From contig QFXH01000001.1 in the NCBI GenBank assembly GCA_003402345.1, positions 478,846 through 542,845 on the forward strand: a DNA stretch of 64,000 nucleotides, in the 5' to 3' direction. Positions within the stretch are counted from its first letter, which is position 1. Every line of letters begins with the position of its first letter. Below are positions 58,287 to 64,000 of the stretch, one piece after another. The notes under the pieces were generated by a model. It was not told the DNA's origin. It saw only the letters and a list, made by a program, of their open reading frames with translations, and ran no database searches. Origin of the DNA: Candidatus Nitrotoga sp. MKT (lineage in GTDB: Bacteria; Pseudomonadota; Gammaproteobacteria; Burkholderiales; Gallionellaceae). The position numbers and the translations under genes are program-made.

Positions 58287-58970
58287 AACATCTCCTTCCC
58301 TTACCATTACTAATCTATCGGATATCTCGACACACCAAAGTAAATCTTTAAGAATCAACTAAAAAACCACTAAACAAGTCCACGCGATAACGCCCTCATG
58401 CGTATAGGCGAAGGCCATTGGCAGAGAGCCGGAGATGAGACAACAAACACTGGCAACAGACTGATTTGAGGCATACTGCAAGACCACCCGCAAAACGGAA
58501 TTCTGTCGCGCATGGGCAAACTTATGCCGTAGGCTGAATTCTTTAACGTCATTGAACCCCACTATCCCAAAGCGAGAGACGGCGCGAATTGTGCAGCCCG
58601 CAGCGGGAAGAAATCGAAATTATTTTGGGGTGAAATTGACAACAGGATGAGTACAAACAATCATTTTTTATTAATTTGTTTGTATACAACAAGAACCATA
58701 TCAAATGGTTACTTTGCTATTCGTTATTCTCATGAAAGCTTCAAGCTAGAAGCTTGCCGGACTTCTACCGTAACCCATCGACTGCATTACATACCCCTAT
58801 TTATTATTTATATCTATCAAAAACATACTATACAACCACAAAACTCGAAGTCCGACAGTCTAAGCCGGCTAGAGCAGTTGATTTACTCGCCATAAACAAA
58901 CAATTGCTAAAGTTAACAAGCCTTCGTATAATTCACCTTTTATTGCAAGAGAAATTCTCAAGGAGTTGCC
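58287..58970. other. Intergenic region with rpsT promoter
   Basis: Over 680 bp. I see no ribosome-site-backed gene. The rpsT promoter is near the right end (separate entry). Confidence 0.45.
58904..58932 (+). promoter_or_regulatory. Sigma-70 promoter of rpsT
   Basis: TTGCTA (58904-58909), 17-bp spacer, TATAAT (58927-58932), about 39 bp before the start codon. Confidence 0.85.
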
Positions 58971-59234
58971 ATGGCAAACACTGCACAAGCTAGAAAACGC
59001 GCGAGGCAAGCAAACAAACAGCGCGAACATAACACGAGCTTACGCTCTGAACTTCGTACTGCGATTAAAAAAGTGGCGAAAGCTATTGAAATAGGCGACA
59101 AAGCTGTGGCAAAAGCTGTTTTCATCGAATCCACCAGCATCGTTGACTCTATCGCTGACAAGAAGATCATTCATAAAAATAAAGCTGCGCGGCACAAAAG
59201 TCGCCTGTCTGCTGCCATCAAGGCAATGGCCTAA
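58971..59234 (+). CDS. rpsT: 30S ribosomal protein S20
   Basis: 87 aa, very basic. [35 protein letters not shown] is split over the first 35 residues and the end [18 protein letters not shown] is typical. AAGGAG precedes the ATG. Own promoter and terminator make it a monocistron. Confidence 0.98.
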   Translation: MANTAQARKRARQANKQREHNTSLRSELRTAIKKVAKAIEIGDKAVAKAVFIESTSIVDSIADKKIIHKNKAARHKSRLSAAIKAMA

Positions 59235-59256
59235 TAAGCTGCACGCATTCCCAACA

Positions 59257-59290
59257 AAGCCGATAGCACATGCTGTCGGCTTTATGTTTT
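59257..59290 (+). terminator. Rho-independent terminator of rpsT
   Basis: AAAGCCGATAGCA (59257-59269) pairs with TGCTGTCGGCTTT (59272-59284) with one G-T pair. A T-rich ATGTTTT follows. Confidence 0.85.
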
Positions 59291-59393
59291 AGGTGGACAA
59301 ACTCGCAGTACAACAGCTGATGGTGGCTTGATGTAACGCATCTCCGCCCCAAATAATACTGAGGTCGGCTATCAGTAGTGGATACCCGCGGGT

Positions 59394-60170
59394 TCATGCC
59401 TCCAACCTACTACTGCCATAAAATTGGCGCCCAAATACGACAGGAAACAAATATCCAAAACGTGCCTGCTCATGCTGCCTCCAGTAAACGATGTATTCTG
59501 TGATGACCTGAATGGCCTCGGCGCAGGCTTTAAAGCGCCAGTGATGTATATTCATTTTGGCAATCTTCAGAGGTTTTCTATAGGGTACGTTGTCGTAGCA
59601 GCTCCCCCAGCACGATATTAATGGTGCCATGCCGAACTGATCGAACAATTTTTTGTACTCATGGGCGCGATACTGCCTACCCCGACAAGCCTTCCTGGAG
59701 TCGCTTTGAACCATGGGTTTCTCAGTACGCTGGTGGGCAGCTCGGATTCCACTTACAGCACTGTGCCCATTTCGATGGTAGATGCTCAAGCCAAGCGTAA
59801 CACCCATTCCGCGAAGCTTTGTAGATATAGCACATAAATAGCGTCGGATAATCCCCCTGCAATTCCTTCTTTATCGCCTACTTCACCGCACTTCCCTGGC
59901 AAAGTACGCGCAATTCGCGTTTGTGGTCTTGACCAGTTCAAGCTCAATCCAGATTTAACGCAGCTTTCCATTACGGATCGGCATCGCGCATTCCTTATCT
60001 GCACGGCCTTTAACCAGTACTCCAATCCAGAAACAGTCATACCGACAAGCGCTGCAGCAGCGCTTCCTTCAGATTTAACTCTTCTTCTGTGACTGACTTC
60101 ACCGCTTGTTCACGAAATTTTTTGCTGTAAACTGCACTTGGTATTTTTTGTTTTACCACACGTCTTCATT
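59394..60170 (-). pseudogene. Degenerate IS3-family transposase remnant
   Basis: Reading right to left on the minus strand: near 60130-60060 a fragment KKFREQAVKSVTEEELNLKE resembles IS3 OrfA. Between 59807 and 59394 a frame resembles OrfB (DDE) ends: RAHEYKKLFDQFGM, GSCYDNVPYRKPLKIAKMNI, CAEAIQVITEYIVYWRQHEQARFGYLFP. Stops and frameshifts break the rest, and GNCYDN-type motifs have drifted. No terminal inverted repeats recognised. A dead element. Confidence 0.75.
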
Positions 60171-60296
60171 TTAAGTTTAACAAAACGTAAGTATCCATTT
60201 TACCCTGCCTACCTTAAAAACAAAGTACCGAGCAAATCATCAATGTTAACCAACGGCAACAACGTCAGCACAAAATAAAACACATATACAACGCAT

Positions 60297-60334
60297 AAAC
60301 TACAAGGCCAGCATTGCTGCTGGCCTTGTAGTTT
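60297..60334 (-). terminator. Strong terminator hairpin of the 140-aa secreted protein gene
   Basis: A 17-bp perfect stem (60297-60313 with 60318-60334) with a TTGC loop lies 40 bp after the stop. It is also usable from the other side (AATTTTT on the plus strand). Confidence 0.8.
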
Positions 60335-60373
60335 AATTTTTACTTAAACACCAGAGTGTCATGTTACCAAGTA

Positions 60374-60796
60374 TTATCTGGGACTATAAAAATTTCTTCC
60401 AGAACTAGTAGGGTATGCATTATGACAAGAACCTGATGGATTATTCGTTCCTATCATGCACCAATAATTATTGGATTCAACTTTTGGCTTTACCGCATTA
60501 TGGGCTACAAAGAACGGATTAGGTTGGCCATGCATTGCCCTTACCCCATGGTCACTCTCACCTACACTTGGCATATCCTCAGCCATATTATAGGGAAGAC
60601 GAACTCCTTTGGCATCAACCTTAATGTTTTGTGCCTGACCAGTTATATCTGCTTTTTTGAAATAATCATGCGACGTAGCATGAGCATGCCCATCATCAGT
60701 ACTGGCAGCTTCATGCCCATGGCTAGAAGCTTGTGCTAATGAAACACCAAATGCAAAACAGGAAACGATAGCTAAATTCATAACAGTTTTTTTCAT
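60374..60796 (-). CDS. Secreted histidine-containing protein of unknown function
   Basis: 140 aa behind a strong AAAGGAG site. Signal peptide MKKTVMNLAIVSCFAFGVSLAQA. The mature N-terminus is His-rich (SSHGHEAASTDDGHAHATSHDYF), suggesting metal binding. The C-terminal half has NYWCMIGTNNPSGSC with two Cys that could form a disulfide. No family recognised. Single-gene unit with its own terminator. Confidence 0.7.
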   Translation of the reverse strand: MKKTVMNLAIVSCFAFGVSLAQASSHGHEAASTDDGHAHATSHDYFKKADITGQAQNIKVDAKGVRLPYNMAEDMPSVGESDHGVRAMHGQPNPFFVAHNAVKPKVESNNYWCMIGTNNPSGSCHNAYPTSSGRNFYSPR

Positions 60797-61596
60797 TATT
60801 AAGCTCCTTTAATATCAAATCTTACGAGGATAATTGAGTGGGGTGAAATGTACCTCACTCCTACAAGCTTTCACTGCTACTGCGTTAAGTGTGCAAATAA
60901 TCATCATGGAAGTAAATCAATATATAAGCTCACTGTAGCACCAAACAATAATTTATTAATTTAACAATAAACTCAACTCATTGGTACTAAAATTAAGATT
61001 CACCGAGCACAGAAAAAAACATACGTATAAAGTATTCTTCTGACAAATCCCTGTTCCATTTTATATTAAATGCACAATACATAACATCTTGTTGCAATTA
61101 AGTACCATATTCATTTGATCAATTACTATAGACCACATGGCATTAGTACATCTAGCAACCTACAGGCGGCATTGTACAGCCGCTCCGTCTTACAGCAACT
61201 ACGTATACAACTTGTTTTACGCCACAATCAACTTCATGGAGTTTTCGGTAAGTGCCTTTAATCGTTTAATTAAGACACCAATCGTCAACTTTCATCCCGC
61301 TCAGTTTCGTGCGCCCCACCTTTACTTACTAATACCGATGAGAGCCGCATAATAGGACGATGTCCATAAAAAGTAAACAAGCAAATCATTTAAGCCACAC
61401 GAATATCACTACCATATTTAAAGATAAATAATAAAATTTATATTCACTAAGCCGAGGAACACGTGGATTCCACGGCAAGAGTAAATTAGTCTCAATCAGA
61501 AAGAATTAGAAAATCTTTGAGGCTGGTTGACGACAAAATTGTTCAACGGATTAAACAGCAAACTCTTTTTCAAAATATCGCCGCGTGAGTCTGGTA
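60797..61596. other. Sparse region without a supported gene
   Basis: About 800 bp, AT-rich. A 71-codon frame at 61137-61352 has no ribosome site. CGTGGA-T-TCCACG at 61462-61474 is a short palindrome. Nothing else seen. Confidence 0.4.
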
Positions 61597-61794
61597 TCAA
61601 CTGGACGCTTTGTGAAATCTCTCGGTAATGCTTACAGAACCAGATTTGTCGTCATCCGTTCGCTCATGGAATAGCTGTTCACCATTGATACACCCTTCAG
61701 GCCAACCAAGTATTCTTAGTCTTGGACGACAATGGACGATCTGATCAGGTGTAAAATCCGGGTCCTCAACACCACGAAAATATGCTGTCAACAT
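61597..61794 (-). CDS. Possible 65-aa hypothetical protein or gene fragment
   Basis: ATG at 61794 with AGAGAAG ten bases before. The product begins MLTAYFRGVEDPDFTPDQI and contains ILGWPEGCINGEQLFHERTD. A further 45 codons without stop continue in another frame after the stop, so a frameshift may have shortened a ~110-aa protein. No family recognised. Confidence 0.35.
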   Translation of the reverse strand: MLTAYFRGVEDPDFTPDQIVHCRPRLRILGWPEGCINGEQLFHERTDDDKSGSVSITERFHKASS

Positions 61795-62099
61795 TTTGAC
61801 ATTCTTCTCTACTTCACTGCGACTCCTTTACACAGTAAGTCGCCATTTTTTAGGGGTATCCTGCAATTTACTTACTTGAAAATTTAGACAGTTAGAGGAC
61901 ACAAAGCAATACAATAAGACTCTACGGCACAAATATTTTAGGAGTAGCAAGTCTTACAGCGTGCTGCACAAAACCAATGTAAATACTATATTTATTCACA
62001 TCATTAGCCCTCACTGGCTCTTAATTAATTCTATCTGCATGAGGCTCGTAATGCCCTAATCTTAAGCCACCATTAGCTATTCGCACAATGAGATAACCA
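61795..62099. other. Intergenic region before the large Sel1 gene
   Basis: About 300 bp. No gene or clear promoter seen. Confidence 0.4.
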
Positions 62100-63665
62100 A
62101 TGAGACAACAACTGTTCTGTATATTTACTACGCTACTTTTAAGCGTTGGTACGACATGGGCTGACCCATTCAAAAACGGCTTAGCTGCACATAAACATGG
62201 CAACCCCATAGACGCAGTGAACAATTACCATATAGTCGTAGCGCGTGGGAACGCAACCGCACAGTTCAATCTTGGTCGTATGTATGACAAAGGGAAAGGC
62301 GTTTCGCAGAATTACGCAAAAGCAATCAGATTGTATCGATTAGCAGCAACCCAAGGGCTCGCAAATGCACAATTCAATCTTGGTTATATGTATGACAAAA
62401 GAAAAGGCGTTCCACAGGACTACGCAGAAGCAGTGAAATGGTACCGTCTAGCAGCAGCCCAAGGGAATGCGAATGCACAATACGAACTTGGTTTGAAATA
62501 TGCCAGCGGACAAGGTCTTACACAAGATCATGCGGAAGCAGTGAAATGGTACCGTCTAGCAGCAGCCCAAGGGAATGCGAATGCACAATACGAACTTGGT
62601 TTGAAATATGCCAGCGGACAAGGTCTTACACAGGATCATGCGGAAGCAGTGAAATGGTACCGTCTAGCAGCAGCCCAAGGGAATGCGAATGCACAATACG
62701 AACTTGGTTTGAAATATGCCAGCGGACAAGGTCTTACACAGGATCATGCGGAAGCAGTGAAATGGTACCGTCTAGCAGCAACCCAAGGGAATGCGAATGC
62801 GCAATTCAGTCTCGGTTATATGTATGACAAAGGGAAAAGCGTTCCACAGGACTACGCAGAAGCAGTGAAATGGTATCGTCTAGCAGCGGCTCAAGGGAAT
62901 GCAAATGCGCAATTCAATCTCGGCTTGAAATATGCCAACGGACAAGGTCTTACACAAGACTATACCGAAGGACTGAAATGGTGGCGGCTAGCGGCAGCAG
63001 AAGGGCAAGCTGAGGCGCAATTCAACCTCGGTGTGAGCTATATGAATGGACACAGCGTCCCGCAAGACTACACTGAAGCAGTTAAGTGGTATCGCTTAGC
63101 GGCAACACAGGGTAATGCGCATGCGCAAAACAATCTCGGTATGACGTATTACAACGGGCAAGGCGTCCCGCAAGATTACCTTGAAGCTGCTAAGTGGTAT
63201 CGTCTAGCTGCAAAACAAGGGGATCATCTAGCGCAATACAATCTTGGCTATATGTACAACAAAGGGCAAGGCGTTGCGCAAAACCACACAGAAGCAGTCA
63301 AGTGGTGGCGCTTAGCAGCAGCCCAAGGGCAAGCAGAAGCGCAATTCAATCTCGGTATGAGTTATAAGGCAGGGCAAGGCGTCCCGCAAGATTACGCTGA
63401 AGCAGTACGATGGTACCGCCTAGCGGCAGTGCAAGGGAATATGAACGCGCAATACAGTCTCGGCGCAATGTATGAAGAAGGACAAGGCGTTGCGTTAGAC
63501 TATATTCGTGCACACATGTGGTTCAATCTTAGTGCAGCATCAGGATACGGAGACGCAATAAAGGAACGTGATATTGTTACAAAACAAATGACATCACAGC
63601 AAATCACAAAAGCACAGGCAATGGCAAACAATTGCCAACAGCAAAATTTAAAAATATGTGACTGA
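62100..63665 (+). CDS. Large secreted Sel1-repeat protein
   Basis: 521 aa with a signal peptide (LFCIFTTLLLSVGTTWA, mature start DPFKNG). The rest is about twelve Sel1-like repeats of 36 residues (AAAQGNANAQYELGLKYASGQGL and variants), forming a long alpha-solenoid in the periplasm. A non-repeat C-terminal tail ends CQQQNLKICD. Three repeats are almost identical in nucleotide sequence (separate entry). The family usually scaffolds protein contacts. Partner unknown. Confidence 0.85.
   Translation: MRQQLFCIFTTLLLSVGTTWADPFKNGLAAHKHGNPIDAVNNYHIVVARGNATAQFNLGRMYDKGKGVSQNYAKAIRLYRLAATQGLANAQFNLGYMYDKRKGVPQDYAEAVKWYRLAAAQGNANAQYELGLKYASGQGLTQDHAEAVKWYRLAAAQGNANAQYELGLKYASGQGLTQDHAEAVKWYRLAAAQGNANAQYELGLKYASGQGLTQDHAEAVKWYRLAATQGNANAQFSLGYMYDKGKSVPQDYAEAVKWYRLAAAQGNANAQFNLGLKYANGQGLTQDYTEGLKWWRLAAAEGQAEAQFNLGVSYMNGHSVPQDYTEAVKWYRLAATQGNAHAQNNLGMTYYNGQGVPQDYLEAAKWYRLAAKQGDHLAQYNLGYMYNKGQGVAQNHTEAVKWWRLAAAQGQAEAQFNLGMSYKAGQGVPQDYAEAVRWYRLAAVQGNMNAQYSLGAMYEEGQGVALDYIRAHMWFNLSAASGYGDAIKERDIVTKQMTSQQITKAQAMANNCQQQNLKICD
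62427..62750 (+). repeat. Three nearly identical 108-bp tandem repeats in the Sel1 gene
   Basis: Units 62427-62534, 62535-62642 and 62643-62750 differ by one base that I can see (ACAAGAT versus ACAGGAT). A partial fourth begins at 62751. Each encodes exactly 36 residues, so copy changes keep the frame. Confidence 0.92.
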
Positions 63666-63807
63666 ACCACATAGGGAATGCACTACTTATCTGTAGTAAT
63701 TCAAACTTAATCTAACAATAAGGTCTTGCCAAAGAGTGGGGTTACCCGTTTTGATAGAGGAGCGAATCTTTATCAACCAAAGCGCGTAAGCGTAAAGTAG
63801 TGACCCC

Positions 63808-64000
63808 ATGAGTAGTGTTCAACAGAACGTTATCAAACACAAGGTTGGCTTGCTGAATCTGGTCGCCGAACGTTGGCAACGTATCCTGCGCCTGCAAGGT
63901 GATGGGCTTTTCACGCGATACCTTCTATCGTTATCAGACCGCCGTTGAAAGCGGCGGAGTCGAGGCGCTGATCGGTGCCAATCGCCGCAAACCCAATCCT
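63808..64000 (+). pseudogene. IS481-family transposase start, frameshifted and cut by window end
   Basis: Opens MSSVQQNVIKHKVGLLNLVAE as in IS481-type transposases, then the ORF goes out of frame: the expected NVSKACKVMGFSRDTFYRYQ continuation appears as NVSCACKVMGFSRDTFYRYQ in the next frame, then TAVESGGVEALIGANRRKPN. One extra base near 63870 explains it. The rest lies outside the window. Left end resembles TGGGGTTAC/GTGACCCCA at 63738 and 63799. Confidence 0.8.

Noticed and set aside
58647..58895. 82-codon frame upstream of rpsT
   Set aside because: No ribosome site; low-complexity AT-rich translation.
61137..61352. 71-codon frame in the sparse zone
   Set aside because: No ribosome site, no similarity to anything recognised.
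62427..62750. Regular tandem repeats resembling a CRISPR array
   Set aside because: Units are contiguous 108-bp coding repeats without unique spacers; they encode Sel1 motifs.
62438..62827. 129-codon plus-strand frame with a perfectly repeated 36-residue unit
   Set aside because: It is the alternative frame of the 108-bp Sel1 repeats; repeats divisible by three keep any frame open. No ribosome site.

Overview
The window looks like chromosome of a betaproteobacterium of the Nitrosomonadales type, most likely near Gallionellaceae. This is an inference from gene content (many c-type cytochromes, midcut-by-XrtH-like proteins, rpoE-rseA-rseB, CstA/YbdD, pntAB, DUF255 protein, moderate G+C with AT-rich intergenic DNA), not a database match. 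Genus is not determined. Most of the window is ordinary housekeeping and stress DNA, broken by several accessory or decaying patches.

Layout. 1-3.6 kb: tRNA-Leu(CAG), siroheme synthase cysG, and an alkB-alkA DNA alkylation repair pair in which alkB carries one frameshift. 3.6-7.1 kb: accessory patch with two tandem midcut-by-XrtH-like genes from one ~530-bp duplication, then an orphan Rhs tip with a secreted candidate immunity partner between two 48-bp direct repeats. 7.1-11.2 kb: amt with a readable sigma-54 promoter and NtrC site, a NUDIX hydrolase and a DUF255 protein. 11.7-18 kb: a very large class A PBP-like protein, a Slp-like lipoprotein, a small helix-rich protein and a lemA-GIDE pair. 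18-20.2 kb: a redox cluster (cytochrome c, 38-aa ORF, flavocytochrome b reductase, cytochrome b5-like protein).

20.4-24.7 kb: arsenic operon arsR-arsC-arsD-arsA-(31-aa ORF)-acr3, with arsD broken by a nonsense codon. 25-30.8 kb: Sel1 protein, DsrE-like protein, then oxidative stress and cytochrome genes (katA, sodC, four-haem cytochrome, class I cytochrome). 30.9-35 kb: tatD, holB and the envelope stress operon rpoE-rseA-rseB. 35.8-36.8 kb: a decayed integrase C-terminus against a tRNA-Pro/Cys/Gly operon, then tRNA-Leu(TAA). 37-43.5 kb: rep helicase, cstA-ybdD, mdh and a 39-aa membrane protein; a 31-bp perfect palindrome sits between cstA and mdh.

43.7-54.3 kb: a CHASE-PAS-GGDEF-EAL protein, the proton-translocating transhydrogenase pntA-pntA2-pntB, and upstream in the same direction a ~1200-aa GltD/PyrK-type fusion that resembles both halves of the NADH-dependent ferredoxin:NADP+ oxidoreductase Nfn. 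Similar GC-rich hairpins punctuate this block. 54.6-59.3 kb: mutL-miaA, an HDOD protein and rpsT. 59.4-64 kb: an IS3-type remnant, a histidine-containing secreted protein, a long sparsely coding stretch, a large Sel1 protein with three nearly identical 108-bp repeats, and the frameshifted start of an IS481-type transposase cut by the window edge.

The most original leads are the Nfn-like fusion beside pntAB, the repeat-flanked Rhs tip with an unclassified C-terminal domain and secreted partner, the duplicated midcut-by-XrtH genes, and the small ORFs inside the arsenic and flavocytochrome operons.
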